A stretch of 64,000 bases of DNA from Adiantum capillus-veneris (lineage: Eukaryota > Streptophyta > Polypodiopsida > Polypodiales > Pteridaceae), in the NCBI GenBank assembly GCA_014529385.2, contig CM043955.1:137879108-137943107 (forward strand), read 5' to 3'. A program made the position numbers and the translations under genes. This document shows, piece by piece, positions 33,744 to 46,020 of this stretch. The notes below the pieces were generated by a model that was not told where the DNA came from, did not search any database, and worked only from the letters and a program-made list of their open reading frames with translations. Each line of letters starts with the position of its first letter. Within the stretch, counting starts at the first letter, position 1.

Positions 33744-34742
33744 TCATGGGCTGAAGTAATCTTTGGGTTGACGGCTGGCGAGGCGGTCTTTGAGCGCATG
33801 GAGTGCCTTCTCATATCTAAGTCTTCTTTCTTTGTCAAGAACCTGCAAGAATTGCATGGTGACCCTATTTTTGAGCTCAATGATTGAGTAGCCAAAAAAT
33901 ATGGAGGTTAGGTTTCTTATCATTGGCCCAAATATCTTTGTTCGCCAAGTGAAGAACCCTGTGTAAAATGCTTCCTCAAACGCCAACATATTGCTAGAAG
34001 GCAAGAACATGATCGAGCGTCGAAGCCATAAAGAAATTCTTTGGAAGGCTGGTTACTTAGGTCGTAGCAGAGACCCTTATTGCCTTTGAGGAATGACATC
34101 CATGGTTCTCCTGCTTGCTCTGGCTCGTGAAAAGCTTCAATGCATGTGAGCAACATTCGGTAAATTTTGTAGAGCATGGCACATGCAAGATCAGGGAGGA
34201 TTTTGAAGAATGTCATGGCACCTATTAGGGTTTTCACCATGTATTCCTCTGTTGGTGTTCCCTGATCTGGAGCTGGCAATGTTGGATAGTTGAGCCATGT
34301 GGGCCGCTTCTTATTCAGTGCTTCATGTGCTTGCCATGTCCTTACCCATGGTACAGGACAAAAGGTTGGATCTTTCTGAAGGGCTACAAGTGCTCTTGTG
34401 AACATAATCAAATATCTAGGATTCTTGTTCAGCCAGCTCTTTCTCCACTTGGGGTGGACATACTCTGCGCCTTCCGTCTGCATATCTTTGTATAGTCTTT
34501 CCTTGACATGTAGTAGCTCTACCTTGATCAAAGGATATGGCAATGATTGTTGATGCCATTGTGCATTGATTTAATTGGGAGTGAGTTGAGTGACATTGAC
34601 TGAATGGAGAACTCTCAACTTCCAATCCATCGCTGCTTTCCATTCGGCATCTGTCTCTTGGGCAACCTACTCCTTGAGTGTATCTTCCTCAGCTTTAGAC
34701 AACTGGACCATGGACACTTGCTCAGCATCTGTGAGTGGTACC
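33744..34742 (-). pseudogene. C-terminal part of an unrecognised element protein
   Basis: Minus-strand open stretches at 33920-34543 and 33744-34010 join through a frameshift near 33990. The first has WRKSWLNKNPRYLIMFTRAL, PVPWVRTWQAHEAL and FFKILPDLACAMLYKIYRML. The second has FYTGFFTWRTKIFGPMIRNL and ELKNRVTMQFLQVL. It ends about 20 bp before the purine tract. I recognise no enzyme motif: no RT, integrase or protease signatures. Its position just before a polypurine tract means it is element-encoded, and it continues to the right of the copia insertion (40375 onward). An altered gag or an env-like/accessory protein are possibilities that I cannot separate. Confidence 0.6.
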
Positions 34743-35001
34743 TGTTAGGTTTAATGGCCATGTGGCCGACCGCCCATCACTAACTGCCACTAACCCTAAG
34801 TGTACAACTATACACTTGTGTGAGCCACTAACACTAAGTACAATGTGTATTGTGCCTTGGTGCATAAGATAAGAGAAGAAAGAAAGGGGGCATACAGTAG
34901 GTTGGCTCTCCCCCTTCAACCTGTGTGTGGCTATGGTGGTGTGTGTGTCTGAGTGTGCGTGCGTATTCTTCTTCTGTTGTGCTCCCAGCTCCTCTCCATC
35001 A
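34743..35001 (+). repeat. 5' LTR of the 34.7-40.4 kb copia
   Basis: 259 bp with TG/CA ends and a CATAAGATAAGAGAAG stretch. It is followed after two bases by the primer site. Confidence 0.94.
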
Positions 35002-36080
35002 TCTGGTATTAGAGCAGTTTCATTCCCGAAATCATTTCCACATGTGCGCGCACTTTCAAGAGTGCAAACAGGATTCCGATTTCGCCACTGGCAAGTTCAG
35101 CTTCTCGAGAGCATTTCCACCAGGTGTCCTATAGTTTTACCCCCCTTTCGGAGATTCGATCCATCAGAAACCCCATTCGAGCTACGGTTCAAGAGCTGAA
35201 ATTTTCAGCCCTCTTGTGGTAGTTTGTGCTGCAGTGCTTCCATAGCCGGTTACAGGTACCATTGTTGCAGTCTCTTCCATCTACGAGAGCCCACGGCTCA
35301 TTCAGGAGTGTGTAGCCTCTTTCAGAGTGGCCTCATACACACACATAGAGTGGGAGCTTGACAACATTGTCTTCTTCGACTACAGGTACAGGTACTGGTA
35401 CAGGTGCAGGCTACAGGTTTCAGTGCTTGTGATATTATGGTTCGAGTGGGAGTAGTTGTTTATGCGTACATGCATATGTTGACACTTTTGACAGTTTTTG
35501 AGCTCTTTTGAGAGTGGATTGACTCCCCACAGGGATGTTTAGTTGCAGGCACATGCTTTTGACGCCTGTTTGAGCGTCTTGACAGACTTGTACATCTTTG
35601 TGGATACTGCCATTGTACGCTTTTGTGGAGGCATCTTTTGGTTAGTACGACAGTCTCGGCCATTTCTGAGACTTGGTCCGGAAGATAGCCATTTTTGAGA
35701 CTTGGCTATATGTTTTTTGCTACATAACCTACGTTGTTGAGGGTCGATAGCGTGAGGTTTTCATTGAGTTGGGGTATTCTCAAATGTGGAGATACCTTCG
35801 GTGATACAGGTAGCTGGAGCATCCCTTATGAGGGCTCGCCTAGGATATGTATAGAGTGGTATAGGTGCTTTTGACACCGAGTTGGCGGTTTATGGTCAGT
35901 TTGACTGTTTATGCGCCTCAGCTGGTCTCTATAGAGTGTGATTTTGAGAGGCATTTCTCTCTTCTATGCTTTGTGAGTGACATACTTGGTCATTTTGTCT
36001 CGTATTTTGGTTGACATAGTCCCAAATACAAAGGAGACTCTGCCGAAATTTTCCTAGAATCTTTTGGTAGTTTTGTCACC

Positions 36081-39000
36081 ATGTCTACTGACATAAAGAA
36101 GTTTGATGGCACTAATTTTCAGCTTTGGAAGATTCAGATGCAAGATGTGCTTATCCAAAAGAAACAAAAATTGCCTATTATTTATGCGACACGGACTGAA
36201 GAGATGAATTTGACTCAGTTTCAGTGGGAGGAGCTTGATGAGCTATGCAGATCTACTATTAGATTGCACCTTGCTGAGTCTGTGTATTTTTCAGTGCTAG
36301 AATGTGAATCTGCCTATGCTTTATGGCAAAATTTATGCAACACTTATGAAAAGGATATGGCAAGTAATAAGGTTTTCATGATGTGAAAATTGTTTAACCT
36401 TCGCAGGAAGGAGTCAGCCGGTGTTGCCAGTCTTATTAATGACTTTGATTCTCTATTTTCTCAGATTCGTGCACAACGGATCAATATTGATGACGAGATG
36501 AAAGCAATCTTCTTACTTTGTTCTTGCCACCCTCACGGGATATCTTTTGCACAGCTGTCAGTAACTCTTCTCCTAATGGTATGCTAGTGTACATTGATGT
36601 CACTAGTTCTCTTTTGTTAGAGAAAATGCGCCGCAAAGCTATGGATAGCTCACATCATGGCGAAGCTCATTATGTGCAAAAGGATGGAAAACAGCGTAAA
36701 GGTCGTTCTTGGAATCATGAATCCAAGAAAGAGGGCAATAGAGATGCTTCAAAGGGTAGATCAAAGTCTCCTAGTCGTCGCAATTTTCAATGCCATTATT
36801 GTGATAAGTTTGGTCACATAAAGAAGGATTGTTATGCTTGGAAGCGTGACAAAGGTAAAGGCAAAGGCAAAGACAATGATGATAAAGAGGAGAAACCAAA
36901 GAGTTCGATTAAGATTGAAGAACTGACATAGTGCAAGATGATTGTGATGCATAAGACGTCAATATGTTGACTGAAAATAATCATGTATTTTATGATGCAC
37001 AAGAAACTCTATCTTTGCAGAGTTCTATGCCAGCAGAGCTACTTGTTAGTGGTGAAGTGTCCCATACATGGATTCTTGATTCGGGCGCTTCGTTGCATGT
37101 CACACCTCATAAGCATTGGTTTACTACATATGAGGAAACCATTGGCACTGTTATGCTAGGTGATAGCTACTCTTGTGACATTGTGGGCATAGGTGATATT
37201 GTTATGGTTATGGGAAATGGGGTGAGGTTTACCATACATAATGTGCGTCATGTTCCAACTTTGACACGAAATTTGATTTCGGTTGGACGGCTTGATGACT
37301 TGGGTTACAAAGTCACTTTTCATCAGCAGTCTTGGCATATTGCTAAAGGTCATCTTATTTTAGCCCATGGTTCTAAAGTTGGTACACTTTATCCTCTTTA
37401 TGTATCTGACAAGAAAAATGTTCTTTCTGTAACCGAGCTGCCAACTATTGCTTTGTGGCATAGCCGATTAGGTCATATGTCAAAGAAGGAAATGGAAACT
37501 CTTTCTCGTTTGGGATACTTACCGTCTTTATCATTTTTTGATTTTCCCTTTTGTGAACACTGTCAACATGGTAAGCAAACACGAGCATGTCGTACACAAT
37601 CTTTTGACAAAGAAAGAAAGCCCTTAGAGATTATGCATAGTGATTTATGTGGGACTATGCCTTCTAAATCCCATGGTGGTGCGTCTTATTATGTTACATT
37701 CATTGACAATGCAGCACGACATGTTTGGGTTTATGCCATGAAGTCTAAAGATGAGACTTTTTCTTGTTTCAAAAAGTTCTTATCTAGTGTGGAAACTGAG
37801 TCTGAACATAAGTTGAAAGTTTTACGCTCAGACAATGGTGGAGAATATGTCTCCAAAGAGTTTGCAGACTTCTGTTCAAGTAGGGGAATTAAGCGCGATT
37901 TTACAACTCCTTATACCCCTGCACAAAATGGTGTTGCCGAACGAATGAATAGGACCATCCAAGAGAGGATTATGTCTATGCTATCACAGGCTAATTTACA
38001 GCAAGCGTTTTGGGATGAAGCATTATACACTGCTGTGTATTTGATCAATAGATCACCACATGCTTCATTACAGTTTTGTGTACCTTTGGAGTTATGTTCA
38101 CGACATAAGTTGTCTCATGAAAAACACCGTACATTTGGCTGCGAAGCTTATGCACATGTACCCAAGGAGTTGCATGCTAAGCTTGACCCTAAGTCTAGGA
38201 AATGCATCTTTATTGGCTATGGTGTAGATGGTCAATTTGGCTATCGTTTATGGGATCCGGAGAGTCGATTAGTAATCTGTAGCAGTGATGTTGTCTTCAA
38301 TGAGACCAAGATGCATAGCCAGCCACCAACAAAAGAGGTTGAATTCCGGAAAGTGACGTTTTTCGATGTATCACCTCCTGCACAGATAGCTCCAGAGCCA
38401 ATTACTACACAGGCTAGTACAAGCTCTGATCAGCCGAGGAGATCTCAAAGAGTCTCACATCCACCAAAACTGTTTGTTCCAAGCGTGGACTTTGTGTTGC
38501 TGACAGATAGTGGTGAGCCTTCTTGTTTCAAAGAGGCTATACTAGACAATGATAAGGTTCAGTGGGAACATGCTATGAAGAGGGAGCTATCTAGTATTGC
38601 AAAGAACAAAACATGGGAACTTGTTCCATTTCCAAAAGGTTGGAAAGCTTTGACTTGTAAATGGGTTTACAAGAAGAAGATTGCATCCAATGTTGAGAAT
38701 TACAAAGCTCGTTTAGTGGCCAAAGGTTTCAAGCAAGAATATGGTGTAGATTTCTAGGAAATCTTTTCTCCAGTGGTCAAGATGACGACACTAAGAATTT
38801 TTCTTGCTTTGGTTGCCATTGAAGATATGGAGCTTGATCAAATGGATGTCATTACAGCTTTGTTACATGGTGATCTTGAGGAAGAGATTTATATGCAGCA
38901 ACTTGAAGGGTTTGTGCTCAAGGGCAAGGAACATTTGGTCTGTAAGCTTTTGAAAAGTCTCCATGGCTTGAAGAAATCATCCAGACAATGGCATCAAAAG

Positions 39001-40046
39001 TTTGATGCATTTATGCGTTCCCTAGGCTATAAGCGCAGTAATGAGCATCCATGTCTTTACATGAAAAGACAACCAAATGGACAGCTTATTATGCCTATTC
39101 TTTATGTAGATGACATGCTTATTGCTGGTCATTCTAAGAAGGACATTCTTGATTTGAAAACCAAGCTGAAAAGTCAATTTGACAATAAATATTTGGGTGA
39201 ACCCAATCACATTTTGGGTATGCGCATTACTTGTGATCGTAAGAAGAGGTTGTTGTAACTTTCTCAAAAAGAGTATGTGCACAAGGTTCTTGATCGTTTC
39301 AACATGCAGAAGGGGAAGGCCTTGAGTACTCCATTGCCTGCATATTTGAAACTTAGCAAGAACGATTGTCCCAAATCTGCTGAGGAAAAAGCTGTGATGG
39401 CTAAAATTCCATATGCTTCAGCTTGTGGTAGTCTCATGTATGCCATGGTGGCTACAAGACCTGACATTGCACATGCAGTGGGAGTTGTTAGCAAATTTAT
39501 GTCTAACCCTGGTAAAAAGCATTGGGATGTTGTCAAGTCGATTCTCAGATACTTAAGTGGCAGTGTAGATAGACAGTTATGCTATGGTCATGGAGAGTCA
39601 TCCATTCAGGGATTTGTAGACAATGACTATGCAGGCTATGTTGACAGTCGTAAATCAACAACAGGTTGGATTTACACATTTGCTGCTTCTGCTATTTCTT
39701 GGAGATCTGTTCTTCAAGATTGTACATCCATTTCTACCATAGAGGCAGAGTATGTTGCATGAGTGAAGCATGCAAAGAAGCTATTTGGCTTGCTCGCCTA
39801 GTGAAAGATCTTGGATTGGAGCAGTGTACACCAGTTCTTCATTGTGACAGTCAAAGTGCTATTGCCTTGGCTAACAATCCAGTGTTTCATTCCAAAACGA
39901 AACACATTGATGTGCGCTATCACTTCAGTCATGAATGCCTGGCAAACAAGAGCCTTGATTTAGTGAAGATTCCTACGTCAGAGAACACAACGGATGCACT
40001 CACTAAGAGTCTCTCCAGCCATCAGTTTCAACACTGCCTGAGTTGA
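36081..40046 (+). pseudogene. Copia Gag-Pol, at least six lesions
   Basis: Starts MSTDIKKFDGTNFQLWKIQM. A TGA at 36384 interrupts gag, a frameshift follows near 36530, and the CCHC knuckle CHYCDKFGHIKKDC lies at about 36790. A further break near 36930 precedes the protease (WILDSGASLHVTP, 37066 on), the pre-integrase segment (LWHSRLGHMSKKEM) and the integrase (HSDLCGTMPS, SDNGGEY, PAQNGVAERMNR). RT begins, is cut by TAG at 38755, then resumes with QMDVITALLHGDLEEEIYM and YVDDMLIAG, with another stop at 39256. A deletion near 39760 shifts the frame into RNase H (DSQSAIALANN, SKTKHIDVRYHF). The purine tract AAGTGGGAGAA precedes the 3' LTR. Confidence 0.93.
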
Positions 40047-40115
40047 TGGGCATTGGGTGAAGAGTGGTGCCCTTCTATTTTTATAGTCTCCCACATTGGC
40101 CATCAAGTGGGAGAA

Positions 40116-40374
40116 TGTTAGTTTTAATGGCCATGTGGTCGACCGCCCATCACTAGCTGCCACTAACCCTAAGTGTACAGCTATACACTTGTGTGAGCCA
40201 CTAACACTAAGTACAATGTGTATTGTGCCTTAGGGCATAAGATAAGAGAAGAAATAAAGGGGGCATACAGTAGGTTGTCTCTCCCCCTTCAACCTGTGTG
40301 TGGATATGGTGGTGTGTGTGTGAGTGTGTGCGTGCGTATTCTTCTTCCGTTGTGCTCCCAATTCCTCCCCATCA
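40116..40374 (+). repeat. 3' LTR of the 34.7-40.4 kb copia
   Basis: Direct repeat of 34743-35001. It starts right after the purine tract and is followed by GTACC. Confidence 0.94.
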
Positions 40375-42906
40375 GTACCTGAAACTCTTCTTCTCCTCCT
40401 AGCCCTTCTGTCGAGACTGTGTTTCCATCTTAGCAAAAGAGATTGATGGAATTTCAACATTTGGTTGCTCTGGGGTACCAGCTTCTTCTTGTGTTTCTGG
40501 CTGTCCCTCTCGCAGCAAGCTGATTGACTCGCTTGAGCTTTCCTATCTCCTTGAGCAGATGTCCTTCTCGTTGTACCCGCATTGGTGTAAGGTCTCTTCT
40601 TTGGGATTTCTTTAGCTTTAGCTCGAGTTTGAGATCCTTGTTTTTCTTTTTCAAAGCTTTATATACTTCATATGTACCTTTGATTGAGGCCACTGCAGGA
40701 TTTTCCCTTATCTGTCTCAAGAAAGCTGCATGATCATTGATCCTTTGCTCTGAATATTGCAGAGATGTCGTTGAGCTGCACTTGGATCTTTCATACTGAT
40801 AGAGACGTGGTTAAGAGTTCATTTGTTACCTCTGTCAGATGTTGGTCTTTGATCTTGTAGGCATCTGTTAACTTGGTGAGCAGTTCACCTAGTTCCTCCA
40901 TTTCTTTTTGTTGCTTCTCTTTTTCTAGTTGGTGTTGTTCAGCTTCAGCTCTCAGCTCTTGGATTTGTCTCTGCAGATCTGAGATGACATTCATCCTGTC
41001 ATCTAGCGCACCTTGTAGAGCATCGATGACCATTTCAAGCTCCCTTGCCTTAGCACTACGGCTAAGTGCTGCTTCTCGTATTTTTTTGGTCATCATCTGC
41101 ATCTGCTTGGCATATTCGTTTACTTGTAGAATGAATTCATCATTTGTCTACCAATCTTCAGGCTTTATAGGGTGTGTGGATGTTTTAAATGTTTTATCTT
41201 TTAGCTCTTTGGGTGGTTCTGCAGTGGCTTGTGGTTGCATCGGGGGTTCTACCTCTCCTTGAGACTGTGCGGTTGCATTGGCTACTTCGTCTTCTTGAGG
41301 CTTTGTGGATGCCTCAACCATTTCCAGTTGGGTGGTTGTAGAAGGTGTGGCCTCTCTTTGTTCAGTTGTCCTTGGTTGCTCAAAACTGGTTGTTGCTTCC
41401 TGTGGTTCAGGCTCCTTGTTGGCTTCCTCGCCCTCAGTGGGTCGAACTGTTGGTGAAGGGGGAGGGCTTGGCATTGGGTGATCTGCCTGTTCTGTAGCGG
41501 TTGAAGTTGGCTTTGGATACATATCTTCTTGGTCGTGTTGTGTATCTCCTTGTTCCCTTGCCTCTGCCTGTCTTTGTTGCTCTCCTGCCTCTTCTCTTTC
41601 TTTTCTCTCAGCTTCTTGAGCTTCTTTTAACTTGAGGGCTTCTGTCTCTACATACATGCTCTCAAGGAATTCTATGTGATCCTCTGCTTCTTTCCTGCAG
41701 GGTTCTTAGTTATGGGACCCCTTATCTCTTTGGGAATGCATTTTCCCGGGTCCTCACCTGCAACTTGGCGGCTTCGTTTGTAAACTCTCTTTCAAACCTC
41801 GCCTTCTTCTACTGAGGTTCCTCTTGGTGTGCAGCCAGTGCTTTTTTCTTCATCTCTTCTATTCTGGCTCTCCTCTCTTCATTGTTTGAGCTCTCACTGC
41901 TATGAGCTTTGTGGGAGCTTTCAATAGATCCTTCATTAGATTTATAAACTCTCTTTGTTGATCGTGTGGTTCCAGGAGAAGACTGTGTAGATACAATCCA
42001 TGTGTTCTGATCTGGGGCAGGCAGTAAATTGTCTGTCATACTAATAGAATGGTATGCTATTCTTGTCAGTAACTCAGGTGCACCCAAATACATGATTTGA
42101 CCTTCTTTCTTGGTGCCCTTTAGTGTTGATAGCACATACTGAGCGTGATCAATTGGTTGCCTAGTTGTCGATTTCAACACTTGGGTGAATGTAGTCGCAA
42201 TAGAATGATTTGGTGTGGTGTATCTTGGCACTCTCTTTGCTAGAAAATGGAAGTTTTGATGATACAATCATGCTGGTTCTTCCACTTGCTTTTGGATGAG
42301 GTCGAAAAAGGTTCCTGCATCAGTCTCCTTGGTGAAGATGCCTGTTGTCTTCCTGTCAGGCCCTCATTGTCATCCCTTCTGTTGGTAACTTCAGTGCCTC
42401 GACCACAATTTTTTTCGAGATCACCACGTCTACTTTTTGTCCTTGTTGGTCAGTGATTTGGGATGATCCATCCTCTTTAATTGAAGCCAACAACTCATAG
42501 GATTTCTGGAAATCTACGCCACATGGTTCTTGGTCGTAGAAATCCTTGAGGCCCAGCCTTCCGTTGGCCTCCTTTGTGTCTGGATTTGCAGCGATATCAT
42601 AGATCTCGTTTGGTAGCAATTGCAGCTCTACTTGGTGTCCCTCTCTTCACTCTTGAACCTGCTTGTATTGTTTTCCTCAAGCTGTTCTCTAGACAAGTAC
42701 GTTGCTTTGGCCATCTTTACTGAACTGGGGTCCAGTTGATATGGTGGCAGCACTTTTGCAGCTTTTCTTTTTGGGATATCCTTTTCTTGGCCTTCTCCAC
42801 AACTTGCATTGCTCCTAATAGGGAAAGTCAGTGCCAATGTTATAAAATTCTGCAGATTATGCTCTAAACTGCCCTTTTGTCTGAATTGCTGACAAATTGA
42901 GTCCAA
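40375..42906 (-). pseudogene. N-terminal and central part of the unrecognised element protein
   Basis: Consecutive minus-strand open stretches, broken by a few frameshifts and stops, read from 42906 leftwards. First is a basic region (KRKAAKVLPPYQLDPSSVKM). Next is a globular segment (LPNEIYDIAANPDTKEANGR, KVDVVISKKIVVEALKLPTE). Then comes a conserved-looking block (FLAKRVPRYTTPNHSIATTF, KKEGQIMYLGAPELLTRIAY). It is followed by a Glu/Gln/Pro-rich low-complexity stretch (41148-41657) and a clear coiled coil (40791-41102, with ELRAEAEQHQLEKEKQQKEM). The ISKKIV..ALKLPTEG pattern recalls gag-like or plant-mobile-domain ORFs of large non-autonomous retroelements, but that is an impression only. 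No RT or integrase is present anywhere in 33.7-42.9 kb. Confidence 0.6.
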
Positions 42907-42997
42907 TTTGCTTCAAATCAATTTTGAAACATGCATAGATGCATAAAAACATATAAATGTCAAATTCATAAAGTCCAAGCAAAAATTTGTAAGAAAA

Positions 42998-43604
42998 GAA
43001 AATAATCGCGATTATTTACAGCAGAGCTGAGAAAGTTTTCCTACTTTTTGTATTTTTGGCATCATAGGCTTGAAATATATAGTATCTAGATACTCTGAGT
43101 GAAGTGTGGGTTCATTTGAGTGCACAGGGTGAAAATGGTGCCAAATTTAGGCTTTCAGTCTTTGAAACAGTAGATATAAAGGGATTTTGAGATTTTGAGC
43201 TCAAAATTTGTTCAAACTTGGTCAGTAGGCTTGGGACATTATGTGCTTTGGTCCCTTGAAGTCAAAGTTGCAATTTCCCTCCATCTTGGAAAAAAAGTAA
43301 ATAATCGTGATTATTTACTTTTTTTTTATCAAAATGAACATTTTTTGGTGCAACTTGGTTCTAGGCATGATGTAAACTCTATGTATGAGATATGAGGTGA
43401 TTTCGATCAAAAAATGTGACAGATAACTCAAAATTTGGATTGGAAGGACTTCTTTGCGTTTTTGGACAATTTTCCAAGTTATCATTGATCATTTTGGCTC
43501 ATACTTGAAATGTGGTATGTGATAGGTGTGTACAAGTGGTAGGTGAGGTGAAGATACCATTTTCAAGCCAAAAAAGTGCAAAGTAAATAATTATGATTAT
43601 TTAC
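42998..43604. repeat. Palindrome-anchored tandem repeat, left array (~290-bp period)
   Basis: Three copies of an interrupted palindrome close to GTAAATAATC-gt-GATTATTTAC start at 42998, 43297 and 43583, spaced 299 and 286 bp. The 43297 copy has perfect 10-bp arms. The intervening DNA is degenerate but shares stretches such as CTTTTTGTAT and a CAAACTTG segment. The array begins about 90 bp upstream of the minus-strand ORF ending at 42906. The same palindrome and period recur at 60982-62003. Confidence 0.85.
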
Positions 43605-43619
43605 AGCAGTCAACGTTTT

Positions 43620-44964
43620 TTACTAAACTTGACAATTTTGACCTAAACATATCCAATACACCTAAAATAAGTCCTAAATTGAATTTGGTAAAGTTTTGTC
43701 TTGTCGGAATCACTTCGTGCTTTGTCGACTCTTAATTCACCGATTTTTGTGACTACATGGCCTGTGGAGTTAGTTAGTCACTTTTGAGGCTATGGACTTG
43801 TCCGCTACATAGTTTTGAGCAACCCATCCAGTTTTGGCCCATTTGGAGTCACTTTGACTTCGTATGTCAAATTTGATGGCTTTGTAGCCTTCGAGCGGTT
43901 TTTTGCTTTTTGAGAGCTTGCCTTGATTGTTTTTATGAAACCAACCATATACATTGTGGATAGACCTAGTCTATAAGCTGTCTGTGGAGTTAGAATCCAA
44001 TTCTGGCATCTGCCAAAAACCTAGCTTTTTCTACTTGGGACCCCCTTGACCCCTGTCGAATGGGCAACTATTGATATAGAAGTGTTCTATTATATAGGGG
44101 CATGCTACTATTCAAGTCTCGTCCAATTTGGTTGAGCTGACCGGCCGCTATGGTCAATTTTTGGTCGTAGGACTTTGTGCATTGCTCAGATTCTAGGGTT
44201 TTTTCCTTGGGTTTAGACTAGCTACCGGCCATATAGAATGGATAATTGATAAGTATAGAACTTACCCCTCATGTCACACGTGGGACGATGCTGTAAACGG
44301 GCGACTGTGGACTTCGAAAATCACGCACGAAGAAGGTCGAAAGCTCTCTGTCCAAGGGCGGAAATGAGGTGATTTTAGACTACCTTAGATATCTATACTC
44401 GGACTTCCTGTACCATTTTTTCCCAAAATCCCCTATTAGTCCTACTAGGCCATGAGATCTATGTTAAGACTCAAAAATTTTCTCAATCGGATTCATGTAG
44501 CTCATTCTACAACAATTTGTGAAAGTAGGCCTTGGCCGCCTAATTTAGGCTTCCCGCTTTTATCTGCCGATTCGATTGAAATTTTTTGTGCCTGTCCGCC
44601 TTGTCCTTCTGATCATCATCGTATCTTGAGTTTCTCCATCTGAGCTCATTTGCTATTTATTATTAATTTTTGACTTGTTTATTGAAAAACTCAAAGAAAA
44701 TAACAAAATGCACTAAAAATGCAAAGTTAAAATCCAATAATTAAGAAAATCCATTGAAAAACAGAGCTTTATTGTTTTTTGTTGGATTTCTCCATTTTTA
44801 AGTCTCAATATCAAGAAAAATGATGAAAAAGACCATTTTATGATGATTTTGTCATAGTATATCACTATTTACACTCATCGGGGAGATGTTATCACTTAAA
44901 TTTCCCTTGTTGATGATTTGTAAGGGCATTATTAAGTAATTTTACAAAAAATTACATGTTAACA
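43620..44964 (-). repeat. Probable LTR/flank zone, 3' LTR end of the 45-60 kb Ty3 element
   Basis: At 44961-44964 the plus strand reads TGTTAACA followed by TTAAAATTTTTCCTCCCTCTTC. On the minus strand that is a purine tract (GAAGAGGGAGGAAAAATT) followed by TGTTAACATG, an LTR start. The rest of the stretch has no ORF of interest. How much belongs to this LTR and how much to the neighbouring element is not resolved. Confidence 0.5.
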
Positions 44965-45099
44965 TTAAAATTTTTCCTCCCTCTTCAAACATTGCCCTTA
45001 ATTACTTAGTTCCCTTCCACCCCTCCTAGATGGTATACTCCGGGACGAATGTGTGCATGGGTTGAACAATCGTGTCTATGCATAGCCTTGGGTGGCTCT

Positions 45100-46020
45100 A
45101 CCATGCTTTAAATATCAATGCAGTTAAAACCATTATGATGTGCAAGAGTTGGGTCTTGAGTACTTAACTCAAGGATTTCTAATGTCGAGGTTTTATTTTG
45201 CTGTCTTCCAAAGAGCAAATCTTGTAGCTTGTGTGATCTTTGCTTGATTGTACCGTCAAGATGCTTTGGTACGCAGAGTTCCTGAGCTGTCAGTATCAAT
45301 AGTAATTTTTGTGGAGCTTTTATCCGCCATTGGTATCTTGGTTTATCTTAGTCAAAATGGTGTGGTTGCGTCTTCTGAGAGTTAACTCTCCAGTGCTTGA
45401 TTGGTTTTACGGTTTGCGGAGAAGATAAGTGCTCTTTTTTCTTCCAAATCCATTTTATATTAGGTTCCCTACTTGAAGATGCTCCTCTTTGTTTTTTGAA
45501 CCTTGGAATCGTCTTTGGTACTGTAGATGTTTTGGGCACCCAAATTTAAATCGGCTTGTCGTTAAGCTATGCTTTTGGTACCCACATTTTCCTGACTCCT
45601 TGCATGCTACTTGTAGCATTTTCTTTTCTATAGGATGGAGAAGATTGGTTTCTCTTTGGTTTGGTCTGTTGGTAACCCCCTTGCCATTCCTCTTTGCTAT
45701 GTGCAATTGGAACAATGAGTTGTCCGTCTTTTAGGTGATAGCTTGAGCTGATTGGTATCCCAATCTGGTACTGCCTTGTAAGTCCGCATCCATGAGATTC
45801 CAAGAATCATTGTTTCATTCATGTGTTCATCTGGTAAGCATACAAATTGATGAGGGCATGAACATCCATGTACTTTCACATTTAAGTTCACTACTCCTAA
45901 TGTTGGTGTTGGGTTCTTATTGCATCCTTTAATAATTGATATTCCTGCTGTCAAAGACGGACTTGTTGCTTTCTTATACGTGGAATAACTAGCTGTATCT
46001 ACTCAAGCTCCGGTGTCAAT
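45100..46020 (-). pseudogene. Second retropepsin-like domain after integrase
   Basis: Directly downstream of the integrase C-terminus the minus strand encodes LNNYNTNALIDTGA (active-site DTGA, about 46003-46045). After a stop codon comes a stretch ending VNLNVKVHGCSCPHQFVCLP and ETMILGISWMRTYKAVPDWD. From family knowledge ALIDTGA plus ILG(I/M).WM are the active-site and C-terminal motifs of retropepsins. The element already has its own protease at the usual place (49.7-50.1 kb), so this is an additional copy. A last open stretch (45108-45299, TAQELCVPKHLDGTIKQRSH) follows and then the purine tract near 44970. The domain could instead belong to another element fused here, but no LTR end separates it from integrase. 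Confidence 0.65.

Larger units (their letters stand above)
34743..40374 (+). mobile_element. Complete but dead Ty1/copia with GTACC target duplications
   Basis: 5632 bp. LTRs are 34743-35001 and 40116-40374 (259 bp each, TGTTAG...CCATCA). The target duplication is GTACC (34738-34742 and 40375-40379). I count roughly a dozen or more LTR differences in 259 bp, so it is older than the copia at 23.6 kb. The primer site at 35004 reads TGGTATTAGAGC, one mismatch from the usual sequence. It sits inside the reading frame of the unrecognised element protein. The 5' leader, 35016-36080, is unusually long (over 1 kb) with no gene; a short GGTACAGGTACTGGTACAGG repeat lies near 35387. Confidence 0.95.
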
